A stretch of 64,000 bases of DNA from Paracoccaceae bacterium (GTDB taxonomy: Bacteria > Pseudomonadota > Alphaproteobacteria > Rhodobacterales > Rhodobacteraceae). Positions 27,645 through 35,783 of this stretch are shown here, piece after piece; the stretch's first letter is position 1; each line of letters begins with the position of its first letter. The stretch covers positions 62,001 through 126,000 of the forward strand of contig JAAFAB010000006.1 of the NCBI GenBank assembly GCA_018222585.1. The letters run 5' to 3'. Below the pieces are notes generated by a model. The model worked only from the letters and a program-made list of their open reading frames with translations. It was not told where the DNA came from and searched no databases. The position numbers and the translations under genes were made by a program.

Positions 27645-28661
27645 ATGAGCGCAGAGAAACCGCGCGGCGCGGTGACCGCCAGCGACGTGGCCCAGCTGGC
27701 CGGCGTGTCGCGCTCGGCCGTGTCGCGCACCTTCACCGAGGGCGCCTCGGTCGCGCCGGAAACCCGCGAACGTGTCATGCAGGCGGCGCGCGACCTGGGC
27801 TATCGTGTCAACTTCCTGGCCCGCAGCCTGAAAGAACAGCGCACCCGGCTGATCGGCCTCGTCGTCTCGGACATGGACCACTCGCTGCGCGCCCATCTGG
27901 TCGACAGCCTCGGGCGGGCGCTAGTTGCGGCGGACTACCGGCCCTTCCTGCTGCCCACCTCGCGCGGCGAGGACACCCGGCGCGCCATCGACATGATGCT
28001 TCACTACAATGTCTCGGGCGCCATCGTGACGTCGGATGCCTCGCCGCAGGCGATCGCCGCCGAATGCGCCCGCCATGACGTGCCGCTGGTGCTGGTCAAC
28101 AAGGCCGAGATGGGCGGGCGGGTCGCCAATGTGACCCAGGACACCGAGGCCGCGGGGCGCCTCGCCGCCGAGGCCCTGGCCGAGGCCGGCTGCCGCCGCG
28201 TGGTGCTGGCCCGACAGCGCCTGCCCTCCTACACCATCGACCTGCGCTGCGATGCCTTCGCGGCCCATCTGCCCCGGCTTGGGCTGAAGCTGGTCGCCAC
28301 CGTCGAGGGCGAGGCGCAGAACTATGCCGGCGGCCAGGAGGCCGGTGCCGCCTTCCTGGCGCGGCGCCCCGAGGCCGATGGCGTCTACTGCGCCAACGAC
28401 TTCCTGGCCCTCGGCTTCATGGACCACCTGCGCCGGCGCGGTGTCTCGATCCCCGACGAGCTGGCCATCGTCGGCTGCGACGACATTGCCGAGGCGGGCT
28501 GGGACGCCTACGATCTGACCACCGTCCGCCAGCCGGTCGAGGCGCTGACCCAGGCCACCCTGCAGGCCCTGCTGACCTGCATCGCCGACCGCAACGCCCG
28601 CCCGGGCCTCACCACCATCGGCGTCGACCTCGTGCGCCGCAACTCGACTGCAAGATCCTGA
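27645..28661 (+). CDS. LacI-family transcriptional regulator
   Basis: A 338-residue repressor. The N-terminal helix-turn-helix and hinge helix are VTASDVAQLAGVSRSAVSRTF (10-30) and VNFLARSLKEQRTR (about 55-68), followed by a periplasmic-binding-protein-like effector domain (IGLVVSDMD, ending YDLTTVRQPVEAL). The likely operator is the TTGCAC../GTGCAA dyad at 21423. It starts one base after the GDPD stop and sits inside the operon it probably controls. The effector is likely the imported compound or a breakdown product. Confidence 0.92.
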   Translation: MSAEKPRGAVTASDVAQLAGVSRSAVSRTFTEGASVAPETRERVMQAARDLGYRVNFLARSLKEQRTRLIGLVVSDMDHSLRAHLVDSLGRALVAADYRPFLLPTSRGEDTRRAIDMMLHYNVSGAIVTSDASPQAIAAECARHDVPLVLVNKAEMGGRVANVTQDTEAAGRLAAEALAEAGCRRVVLARQRLPSYTIDLRCDAFAAHLPRLGLKLVATVEGEAQNYAGGQEAGAAFLARRPEADGVYCANDFLALGFMDHLRRRGVSIPDELAIVGCDDIAEAGWDAYDLTTVRQPVEALTQATLQALLTCIADRNARPGLTTIGVDLVRRNSTARS

Positions 28662-28665
28662 CCCC

Positions 28666-29466
28666 ATGACCGACCAAGACCAAGCCGCGCGCCTTGACTG
28701 CGCGCGCCTCGCCATCGCCCGCGCCGCCGACCTGGCTCTGGAGCATTTCCACAACCTCGGCGCCCTCGCCATCGAGACCAAGACCGGCCCCGGCGATCCC
28801 GTCAGCCAGGCCGACCGCGGCGTCGAGGACCTGCTGCGCCACGAGATCGCCTCGGCCTTCCCCGAGGATTCCATCCTCGGCGAGGAGCGCGGGCTGGAAA
28901 GCGGCCCCTCGGGCTGGACCTGGGTCATCGACCCGATCGACGGTACCATGCCCTTCCTGCACGGCCTGCCCAGCTGGACCGTCGTGCTGTGCCTGCTGCA
29001 GGGTGATCGGACCGTCGCCGGGCTGATCGCCGAACCCTGCCGCGACCGTCTCTATCGCGCCGAAGCCGGCCGGGGCGCCTGGCTGGAAACCGCAGGCTGC
29101 GCGCCGCAACGCCTGACCGCCTCGCCCGCGACAGACCTGGCGGGCCAGGTCGTCGCCTGTGGCCCCGGCGCCAGGATCCATGCCGCCCGCATCGGCTCGG
29201 TGGTGACCCGGCTGACGGCCGCCGAGGCCAGCTTCATGCGCAACGGTTCCGCGGCGCTCTCCCTGGCGCTGGTGGCGGCGGGACATTACGCCGGCTTTCA
29301 CGAGCCAGAGCTTTCGGCCTGGGACTGCCTGGCCGGGCAGCTTCTGGTCCGCGAGGCCGGGGGCCGCACCAGCCCCTTCGACCTTGCCCATCCGACGCTG
29401 CGCCAGCCCGTGACCTGCACCGGCCCCGAGCTCTACGAGGCGCTCTCGGCGCTGGTCGCGGTCTGA
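28666..29466 (+). CDS. Inositol monophosphatase-family phosphatase
   Basis: A 266-residue Mg-dependent phosphatase of the IMPase/SuhB/CysQ family. Metal ligands are in ILGEERG, WVIDPIDGTMPF (motif A; the usual TNF is MPF) and SAWDCLAGQLLVREAGG (motif B). It would remove phosphate from a polyol or sugar phosphate. Four bases separate it from the LacI gene, so it is the last gene of the operon; a stem-loop at 29477 follows. In this context, the substrate is probably the monoester released by the GDPD protein, such as myo-inositol 1-phosphate or an aldose phosphate. Confidence 0.88.
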   Translation: MTDQDQAARLDCARLAIARAADLALEHFHNLGALAIETKTGPGDPVSQADRGVEDLLRHEIASAFPEDSILGEERGLESGPSGWTWVIDPIDGTMPFLHGLPSWTVVLCLLQGDRTVAGLIAEPCRDRLYRAEAGRGAWLETAGCAPQRLTASPATDLAGQVVACGPGARIHAARIGSVVTRLTAAEASFMRNGSAALSLALVAAGHYAGFHEPELSAWDCLAGQLLVREAGGRTSPFDLAHPTLRQPVTCTGPELYEALSALVAV

Positions 29467-29476
29467 AAACCCCCTG

Positions 29477-29499
29477 GCCGGGGCGCCATGTGCCCCGGC
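29477..29499 (+). terminator. Stem-loop after the phosphodiester operon
   Basis: GCCGGGGC (29477-29484) and GCCCCGGC (29492-29499) form a perfect 8-bp GC stem with a 7-nt loop, 10 bp after the phosphatase stop. There is no T-run, so it may need Rho or mark an mRNA 3' end. Confidence 0.5.
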
Positions 29500-29600
29500 G
29501 CGTCGCATTGCGCGAAAAGTCCCTGCCGGCGCAAGCTCGCGTTAACGCGCATGAAAGATCACTGCCCTAGATACGACCCGTCAATGCCGGAGGTAAGTGC

Positions 29601-30950
29601 ATGGGACTTTGGGGCGGAACCAAGGGTCAGACCCTCTCTGACAGCGAATCCGCTGTCCTGAAGATCGTCGAAGACACCCAGGCGGTGATCCATTTCGACC
29701 CGAACGGCATCATCCTGGAGGCCAACGGGAATTTTCTGGCGGCGCTGGAGTATTCGGCGCAGGAGGTCGTGGGCAAGCACCACTCGATCTTCGTCAGCCC
29801 GGAGTTTGCCGCCAGTGCCGAGTATCGCGGGCACTGGGACCGGCTGCGTGGCGGAGAGGCCCTGACAGACCAGTTTCCGCGCATCACCCGCAGCGGCAGG
29901 AAGATCTGGATCCAGGCGACCTATGCGCCGGTGCGCGATGCCCGGGGGCAGGTCATCCGCGTCACCAAGATCGCCACCGACGTGACGCGGCGGCGCGGCG
30001 CCATCGAACGCCTGTCACAGGGGCTGGAAAGCCTCAGCCACGGCAATCTCACCGACCGCGTGCCGAAAACCGGTATCCGCGACCTCGACGAGCTTTCCGA
30101 TGCCTTCAACCGCTCGATGGAAACCTTCAGCTCCACCATCGCCGAGGTGAAGGGCTTCGCCGCCGATTTCGAGACCGTCAGCCAGCATATCGGCAAGACC
30201 ACCGACGACCTGTCGCGCCGCACCGAAAGCCAGGCCGCGACTCTGGAACAGACCGCCGCCGCGATCGAGGAGCTGGATGCCAGCGCCCGTGTCTCGGCCA
30301 GCAACGTGCAGCGTGTCTCCCAGGCCGCCAGCGAAACCCGCAGCGCGGCAGAGACCAGCGGCGCGCTGGTGCAGGAGGTGACGCAGGCGATGGAGCAGAT
30401 CGAGAGTTCCTCGAAGGCCATCGCCGACATCCTCTCTGTGATCAATGACATCGCCTTCCAGACCAACCTGCTGGCACTCAACGCCGGGGTCGAGGCCGCG
30501 CGCGCGGGGGAAGCGGGATACGGCTTTGCGGTGGTCGCTTCGGAGGTCCGTTCGCTGGCCAGCCGCACCGCGGATTCGGCGCGCGAGATCCGGGTGCTGA
30601 TCGACGAGAGCTCGACCTATGTCTCCAATGGCTCGACCCTGGTGGCGCGCACCAGCAGCGAGCTTAACGGCATCTTCACCCGCGTCGACGCGGTGAACGA
30701 CCTGGTCAAGGAAGTGGCCCAGACCATAGAACAGCAATCCACCACCATCGGAGAGATCAACAGCGCGGTGACCAACCTGGACCAGGTGACGCAACGCAAT
30801 GCCGCCATGGCGATCGAGACCGCCGAAGCCTCGCGCAGCCTGTCGCAAAAGAGCGCGGCGCTCGGCGACAGGACCGCCAGCTTCCAGATCGCCGGCGGCG
30901 GGGCGGGCTGGTCGCCCGGTCCCCGGGACGAGAGCCGCCGCGCGTCCTGA
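29601..30950 (+). CDS. Soluble methyl-accepting chemotaxis protein with PAS sensor
   Basis: A 449-residue cytoplasmic chemoreceptor without membrane segments. A PAS domain covers about residues 18-130 ([34 protein letters not shown]), a HAMP-like linker about 135-185 ([20 protein letters not shown]), and the signalling hairpin carries the conserved tip [21 protein letters not shown] (about 285-306), with Gly instead of the more usual Ala after LALN. It would couple an intracellular redox or ligand signal to CheA/CheW. The end lacks a CheR-binding pentapeptide. It is monocistronic. Confidence 0.92.
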   Translation: MGLWGGTKGQTLSDSESAVLKIVEDTQAVIHFDPNGIILEANGNFLAALEYSAQEVVGKHHSIFVSPEFAASAEYRGHWDRLRGGEALTDQFPRITRSGRKIWIQATYAPVRDARGQVIRVTKIATDVTRRRGAIERLSQGLESLSHGNLTDRVPKTGIRDLDELSDAFNRSMETFSSTIAEVKGFAADFETVSQHIGKTTDDLSRRTESQAATLEQTAAAIEELDASARVSASNVQRVSQAASETRSAAETSGALVQEVTQAMEQIESSSKAIADILSVINDIAFQTNLLALNAGVEAARAGEAGYGFAVVASEVRSLASRTADSAREIRVLIDESSTYVSNGSTLVARTSSELNGIFTRVDAVNDLVKEVAQTIEQQSTTIGEINSAVTNLDQVTQRNAAMAIETAEASRSLSQKSAALGDRTASFQIAGGGAGWSPGPRDESRRAS

Positions 30951-31146
30951 AACGTCCTGCCGGTCGAACTGCCGCGCCGCCTGATCTGCCCCGCTGGATT
31001 TCTGCCGGGGGTCCGGTTCAGGTGGGGCTGGCTCAGGAGGACGGGGTCAGGGGGGCGCTCGGCGCTCTGCGCAGGCGCGTCCGCCTGGCCGGTCCATGCT
31101 GAGATGCCGGGCTGGCCCGGCAATCCGGGTCGGCCTTCAAAAACGA

Positions 31147-31233
31147 TGGTACGGGCGACGGGACTCGAACCCGTAAGCCATTAAAGGCGCAAGATTTTAA
31201 GTCTCGTGCGTCTACCAGTTCCGCCACGCCCGC
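31147..31233 (-). tRNA. tRNA-Leu (anticodon UAA)
   Basis: An 87-nt tRNA with encoded 3' CCA. The acceptor arms GCGGGCG and CGCCCGT pair (first pair G-U), the T arm contains GGTTCGAGTCC, and the anticodon stem CGAGA/TCTTG encloses loop CTTAAAA with anticodon TAA at 31197-31199. The long variable arm (TGCGCCTTTAATGGCTTA) marks it as class II, leucine type. Reads UUA, and UUG by wobble. Confidence 0.97.
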
Positions 31234-31515
31234 AGTGCCTCAAGCTTTTGCACGAAGTGCAGCGCGATGCAAAGGGGGCTCATCCATGGCGGGGCATTTT
31301 GTCGGCCCGGCCCTACGGACCGCAGCAGCTCCCGGCGGAAGGCCGGCGCCCGGCCACAAGCCGGTGCCGCTGCCGCCGAAGCAAGCCCCGGCGCAAGCTT
31401 GGGATGAGGGGCCCCCGGTCCCAGCGGCCTGCCCATCCGACAGCCCGTCGCCGGCCATGCCCCGGCGATCAACTTTGCGCTTGACCTCTGCCCCCGCGAG
31501 TCCCAGCTATTTGCC

Positions 31516-32337
31516 ATGTTTCCCTTGCGCGATCACAATCCCTCTGACGGGACGCCCTTCGTCACCTACCTGCTGATCGCCGCCAACGTGCTGATCTTCT
31601 TCAGCTATGCGGGCATGATGGGCGACCAGCAGGCGCTCGGCGCCTTCTTCGGCAGCTACGCGATGATCCCCGCCCGGGTAAGCTCGGGCGATGGCGCCGC
31701 GACCCTCCTGACCTCGATGTTCCTGCATGGCGGTTTCATGCACCTGGCCGGCAACATGCTGTTCCTGTGGATCTTCGGCGACAACCTCGAGGAGGAGATG
31801 GGCCACCTCGGCTTTCTTGCCTTCTACCTCGCCGCCGGGATCGGCGCCGGGCTGACCCATGTGGTCTCGGCCCCCGGCTCTATGGTGCCGACGGTGGGCG
31901 CCTCGGGGGCCATCGCCGGGGTGATGGGGGGCTACCTGCTGCTCTATCCGAAGGCCAAGGTCGACATCCTGATCATCATCGTGGTGATCTTCCGCATCAT
32001 CCCGGTCCCCGCCTGGCTGATGCTGGGCTTGTGGTTTGCCCTGCAGCTCTTCAACGGGGTCGGCGCCGATCCGACCACTGGCGGGGTGGCCTACTGGGCC
32101 CATGCGGGCGGCTTCCTCGTCGGCTTCGTGCTGACCTTGCCGGTCTTCCTCAAGCGCGGCGGCCCGGCCTACTGGAACCGCACCCACGGGCGCCCGCCGA
32201 ACCCCGAGGCGCGCTACAGTTTCTCCCGCTCCAGCGTGCCGACCGTACAGCGGGGCAAGAAAAAAGACGCCCCGGCCGCCAGCCAGAGCGTCATTCCACG
32301 TGTCCGTCGCCGCCGCCCCCGCGATCCCTGGGGCTGA
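31516..32337 (+). CDS. Rhomboid-family intramembrane serine protease
   Basis: A 273-residue membrane protease with six or more helices. The catalytic Ser130 is in GASGAIAG and the partner His196 in YWAHAGGF; HGGFMHLAGN (71-80) in helix 2 supplies the oxyanion-side residues. It cuts transmembrane substrates within the membrane; the target is unknown. The C-terminal 60 residues are a basic cytoplasmic tail (RVRRRRPRDPWG). It converges with the next gene, with 9 bp between. Confidence 0.92.
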   Translation: MFPLRDHNPSDGTPFVTYLLIAANVLIFFSYAGMMGDQQALGAFFGSYAMIPARVSSGDGAATLLTSMFLHGGFMHLAGNMLFLWIFGDNLEEEMGHLGFLAFYLAAGIGAGLTHVVSAPGSMVPTVGASGAIAGVMGGYLLLYPKAKVDILIIIVVIFRIIPVPAWLMLGLWFALQLFNGVGADPTTGGVAYWAHAGGFLVGFVLTLPVFLKRGGPAYWNRTHGRPPNPEARYSFSRSSVPTVQRGKKKDAPAASQSVIPRVRRRRPRDPWG

Positions 32338-32346
32338 GCGCGCGCC

Positions 32347-33135
32347 TTACCTGTCGCGGATGATCTTCGAGAACTTCTCGAACAGCGGTTCGTTGGCGCA
32401 GATCACCGCGCCATCGGAGAGGATGTCGCCCTCGGGGTTCACCGGCTCGACGAAGCCACCGGCCTCGCGCAGGATCACCAGGCCCGCGGCCAGGTCCCAG
32501 GGCTTCAGGCCGCGTTCCCAGTAGCCGTCGTAGCGACCTGCAGCCACATAGGCCAGGTCCAGCGACGCCGCCCCCCAGCGACGCACCCCGGCGCAGGCCG
32601 GCATCAGCCGTGCCAGGTCCTGCAGGGTCGCCGGCAGGTGGCGCGAAGTGGCGAAGGGCACGCCGGTGGCGAAGACCGCCTCGATCATCCGCATCCGGCC
32701 CGAGCAGCGGATCCGCATGTCGTTCATCCAGGCGCCCTCGCCCTTCTCGGCCATGAACATCTCGTCCTTGGCGGCGTCGTAGATGACCCCGGCGACGATC
32801 TGGCCCTTGTGTTCCAGCGCGATGGAGATCGCCCAATGCGGCATCCCGTGCAGGAAGTTGGTGGTGCCGTCCAGCGGATCGACGATCCAGCGCCGGGTCG
32901 GATCCTCGCCCTCTTCCTCGCCGCCCTCTTCGGCCAGCCAGCCGTAGTTGGGGCGCGCACCCATCAGCTCTTCCTTCAGGATCGCCTCGGCGGCGATATC
33001 CGCGCGGCTGACGAAATCCCCCGCGCCCTTGACCGAGACCTGCAGGTTCTCGACCTCGCGGAAATCCTTCACGAGGGACCGGCCGGCCTTGCGGGCGGCT
33101 TTCATCATGATGTTGAGATTGGCGCTGAAGGACAT
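32347..33135 (-). CDS. suhB: Inositol monophosphatase (SuhB-like)
   Basis: A 262-residue IMPase-family enzyme with full metal-binding motifs: WLAEEGG (Glu pair), RRWIVDPLDGTTNFLHG (motif A) and LKPWDLAAGLVILREAGG (motif B). It hydrolyses myo-inositol phosphates and, as SuhB, may also act in RNA processing. It is a canonical copy, in contrast to the divergent IMPase-like gene in the ABC operon. The ATG at 33135 (MSFSANLNIMMKAARKAGR) is the normal family start; the frame is open 39 codons further upstream. Confidence 0.93.
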   Translation of the reverse strand: MSFSANLNIMMKAARKAGRSLVKDFREVENLQVSVKGAGDFVSRADIAAEAILKEELMGARPNYGWLAEEGGEEEGEDPTRRWIVDPLDGTTNFLHGMPHWAISIALEHKGQIVAGVIYDAAKDEMFMAEKGEGAWMNDMRIRCSGRMRMIEAVFATGVPFATSRHLPATLQDLARLMPACAGVRRWGAASLDLAYVAAGRYDGYWERGLKPWDLAAGLVILREAGGFVEPVNPEGDILSDGAVICANEPLFEKFSKIIRDR

Positions 33136-33280
33136 GGGGCTGGCTCCGTTGTACGAATGGCGCGTATAGACCTCCCCGCGCCCCTTGCCAAGGCCCTGCG
33201 GCCCTTGCAATTCAGGCAATTTTCCACGTGACGTCACGCGGTCGGCAGCCACCTCGGTGACCTGCCCCGGGGCGCGGCGC

Positions 33281-34195
33281 TCAGCGCCGGGCGTCGGCCT
33301 GCAGCTTCACCGCCTCTGTGCGCGCCAGCTTGGTGAAATGGGCCATGAAGGGTTTCACCGAATCTTCGCTGCGGCAGGCGGCATACATGCGCCGTTTCAG
33401 CTTGCCGTCGCCGATCGGCTTGGTGACGTAGTCGGGATGATAGCGCACCTCGCGCATCACCCAGTCAGGCAGCACCGCCACGCCGCGCCCGGAGGCGACC
33501 AGCAGCAGGATGACCTCGGTCAGTTCCACCTTGCGCTGCTGCGCGGGCTCGACGCCTGCAGGCGCCAGCAGCATCTTGAAGACATCCAGCTTGGCCCGGT
33601 CGACCGGGTAGGTCAGCAGCGTCTCGCCCGCCAGATCCTCGGCGGTGATCAGCTTCCTGGCGGCCAGCGGGTGACTGGCGGCGGCGACGAAGACCGGAGA
33701 GTAGTCGAAGAGCGGTGCGAAGGTGATCCCCGGCATCTCCGCCGGGTCCGAGGTGATCACCACATCGACCTGCTCGCGCTCAAGCGCCTCCATGGCGTTG
33801 AAGGCGAGACCCGGGCGGATGTCGACATCGACCTCGGCCCAGGCGCGGCGGAACAGTTCCAGCACCGGCAGCAGCCAGTCGTAGCAGGCATGGCATTCCA
33901 GCGTGATGTGCAACCGGCCCGCGCTGCCGTCGCGCAGGTGATCGAACTCGGCCTCAAGCGCCTCGATCTCCTCCAGCACCCGCTCGGCGACCCGCAGCAT
34001 CCGCAGGCCCGCCGCCGAAAGGCGCATCGGCTTGGTCTTCCGCACGAAAAGCTCCATCCCCGCCTGTTCCTCCAGGCCCTTGATCTGGTGGGACAGCGCG
34101 GACTGGGTGATGTGCAGGCTCTCGGCTGCGCGCTGCAACCCCCCGGTCTCGTGGATGGCGCGGATGGTCCGCAAATGTCTCAGCTCCAGGTGCAC
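33281..34195 (-). CDS. metR: LysR-type regulator of methionine biosynthesis, MetR
   Basis: A 304-residue LysR-family activator. The helix-turn-helix is GGLQRAAESLHITQSALSHQIKGLEE (about 18-43); the effector part shows the MetR blocks LHITLECHACYDWLLPVLE, SDPAEMPGITFAPLFDYSPV and LLTYPVDRAKLDVF, closely parallel to E. coli MetR, whose co-effector is homocysteine. I chose the GTG at 34195 (MHLELRHLR) because a GAGG ribosome site lies about 10 bp before it; a TTG two codons earlier is possible. It is divergent from metF, its likely target. Confidence 0.92.
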   Translation of the reverse strand: MHLELRHLRTIRAIHETGGLQRAAESLHITQSALSHQIKGLEEQAGMELFVRKTKPMRLSAAGLRMLRVAERVLEEIEALEAEFDHLRDGSAGRLHITLECHACYDWLLPVLELFRRAWAEVDVDIRPGLAFNAMEALEREQVDVVITSDPAEMPGITFAPLFDYSPVFVAAASHPLAARKLITAEDLAGETLLTYPVDRAKLDVFKMLLAPAGVEPAQQRKVELTEVILLLVASGRGVAVLPDWVMREVRYHPDYVTKPIGDGKLKRRMYAACRSEDSVKPFMAHFTKLARTEAVKLQADARR

Positions 34196-34218
34196 TCTCA
34201 ATCCGCCTCATGATTATC

Positions 34219-34242
34219 GTGAGAATTATGAAGTTGTCTCAC
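34219..34242. promoter_or_regulatory. Inverted repeat in the metR-metF divergent promoter region
   Basis: GTGAG (34219-34223) and CTCAC (34238-34242) flank 14 bp in the 92-bp gap between the two starts. The core contains TGAAG.., a MetR-box-like half-site (E. coli consensus TGAA-N5-TTCA). Likely the MetR control region; binding is inferred. Confidence 0.45.
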
Positions 34243-34287
34243 TTCCCCCGATGCGCGACAAGACCGAAGTTTCATCAGGAGAGATCC

Positions 34288-35154
34288 ATGTCCGTTCCCG
34301 CCGTTTCCTTCGAATTCTTCCCCCCGAAGAACCTCGAGGCGTCGTTCCGCCTCTGGGATACCGTGCAGGTGCTCTCTCCGCTCATGCCGCGCTTCGTTTC
34401 GGTGACCTATGGCGCGGGCGGCACCACGCGCGAACTGACCCGCGATGCGGTCGGCACGCTGCACAAGAACACCGGGCTGACCGTCGCGGCGCATCTGACC
34501 TGCGTCAACGCCACCCGCGAAGAGACCCTGGCGATCGCCGAGGGCTTTGCCGAGGTCGGCGTGACCGATATCGTCGCCCTGCGCGGTGACCCGCCCAAGG
34601 GCGAAGGTGCCTTCACCCCCACGCCCGGCGGTTTCGCCAACTCGGTCGAGCTGATCGAGGCGCTCTCGGCCACCGGCAAGTTCAACCTGCGCGTCGGCGC
34701 CTATCCGGAAAAGCACCCCGAGGCCGCTGACAGCGATGCCGACGTGGCCTGGCTGAAGCGCAAGATCGACGCCGGCGCCGCCGAGGCGCTGACACAGTTC
34801 TTCTTCGAGCCGGAAACCTTCCTGCGCTTCCGCGACCGTTGCGCCAAGGCCGGCATCGAGGCGCCCATCGTCCCCGGCATCCTGCCGATCGAGAACTGGC
34901 CGGGCCTGCGCCGCTTCGCCCAGGCCTGCGGCACCGCCATCCCCGCCTGGCTGGACGAGGCGTTCGACAAGGCCATCCGCGACGGCCGCCAGGACCTTCT
35001 GGCCACCGCGCTCTGCACCGAGATGTGCGACACGCTGCTGTCGGAGGGCGTCGAGAAGCTGCATTTCTACACGCTGAACAAGCCCGAGCTGACGCGCGAT
35101 GTCTGCCACGCCCTCGGCGTCACGCCGCGCGCCAAGCTGGAAAACGTGGCCTGA
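34288..35154 (+). CDS. metF: Methylenetetrahydrofolate reductase (NAD(P)H)
   Basis: A 288-residue flavoprotein that reduces 5,10-methylene-THF to 5-methyl-THF for methionine synthesis. Landmarks: SFEFFPPK at residues 7-14 with catalytic Glu, FVSVTYGAGG (36-45), AAHLTCVNATRE (67-78), ALRGDPPKG (97-105) and the FFFEPETFLRF segment (about 173-183). Length matches MetF. AGGAGAG precedes the ATG. Divergent from metR; followed by a GC hairpin. Confidence 0.96.
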   Translation: MSVPAVSFEFFPPKNLEASFRLWDTVQVLSPLMPRFVSVTYGAGGTTRELTRDAVGTLHKNTGLTVAAHLTCVNATREETLAIAEGFAEVGVTDIVALRGDPPKGEGAFTPTPGGFANSVELIEALSATGKFNLRVGAYPEKHPEAADSDADVAWLKRKIDAGAAEALTQFFFEPETFLRFRDRCAKAGIEAPIVPGILPIENWPGLRRFAQACGTAIPAWLDEAFDKAIRDGRQDLLATALCTEMCDTLLSEGVEKLHFYTLNKPELTRDVCHALGVTPRAKLENVA

Positions 35155-35175
35155 GGAGGCCGTCCCGCAAGGATC

Positions 35176-35200
35176 GGCGCCCGGCCCCGCGCCGGGCGCC
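35176..35200 (+). terminator. Stem-loop after metF
   Basis: GGCGCCCGGC (35176-35185) and GCCGGGCGCC (35191-35200) form a perfect 10-bp stem with a 5-nt loop, 21 bp after the metF stop. No T-run follows. Confidence 0.55.
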
Positions 35201-35278
35201 TGACGCTGCGGCGATAGTCCGCAGAGCGGTTGCGCCTGTCGCCTTGCGGGAATAGCCTCTCCCGTGGGAGGACATCGC

Positions 35279-35752
35279 ATGGCAGATCAGGCAGAGGCGC
35301 AGCGCGCCGGGGTGACGGGGCTGCAAGCCCTCAGGTCGATCATCGCGGGCGACCGCTCTGGCCCGGCGATCTCCAGGGTGTTGAATTTCCGCATGGAAAG
35401 CGCCGAAGAGGGAGCGGTCACCTTCATCGGCACCCCCTTGCCCGACTTCGCCAACCCCGCCGGCACCGTCCATGGTGGCTGGTACGGCACGGTGCTGGAC
35501 AGCTGCATGACCTGCGCCGTGCTTTCCCGCCTGCCTGCAGGACGCGGCTGCACCACGCTGGAATTCAAGGTCAACATCCTGCGCCCGATCCCCTACGGCA
35601 CCGAGGTCCGCGCGACGGGCCGCACCCAGCACGTCGGCCGCCGCACCGGTGTCGCCATCGGAGAACTGATCGGCGTCGAGGACGGCCGCCTCTATGCCAC
35701 CGGCTCGACCACCTGCGCGGTGCTGGACCTGCCCCCCGGCGCGGCCTTCTGA
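35279..35752 (+). CDS. PaaI-family (hotdog fold) thioesterase
   Basis: A 157-residue hotdog thioesterase. The active-site helix region FANPAGTVHGGWYGTVLDSCMT (about 58-79) carries the conserved HGG and the Asp after it, and the C-terminal half has LEFKVNILRPIPYGTEVRATG. It would hydrolyse an acyl- or aryl-CoA thioester. GGGAGGAC precedes the ATG. It stands alone between metF and a convergent DUF2235 gene. Confidence 0.9.
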   Translation: MADQAEAQRAGVTGLQALRSIIAGDRSGPAISRVLNFRMESAEEGAVTFIGTPLPDFANPAGTVHGGWYGTVLDSCMTCAVLSRLPAGRGCTTLEFKVNILRPIPYGTEVRATGRTQHVGRRTGVAIGELIGVEDGRLYATGSTTCAVLDLPPGAAF

Positions 35753-35783
35753 ATCGCGCCCCCGGGTTCCGCGCGCCGGCACG

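Noticed and set aside
31033-31227. An open frame of 64 codons on the minus strand over the tRNA.
   Set aside because: Its first half is the tRNA-Leu itself read as protein; such frames are common over tRNA genes and have no ribosome site.
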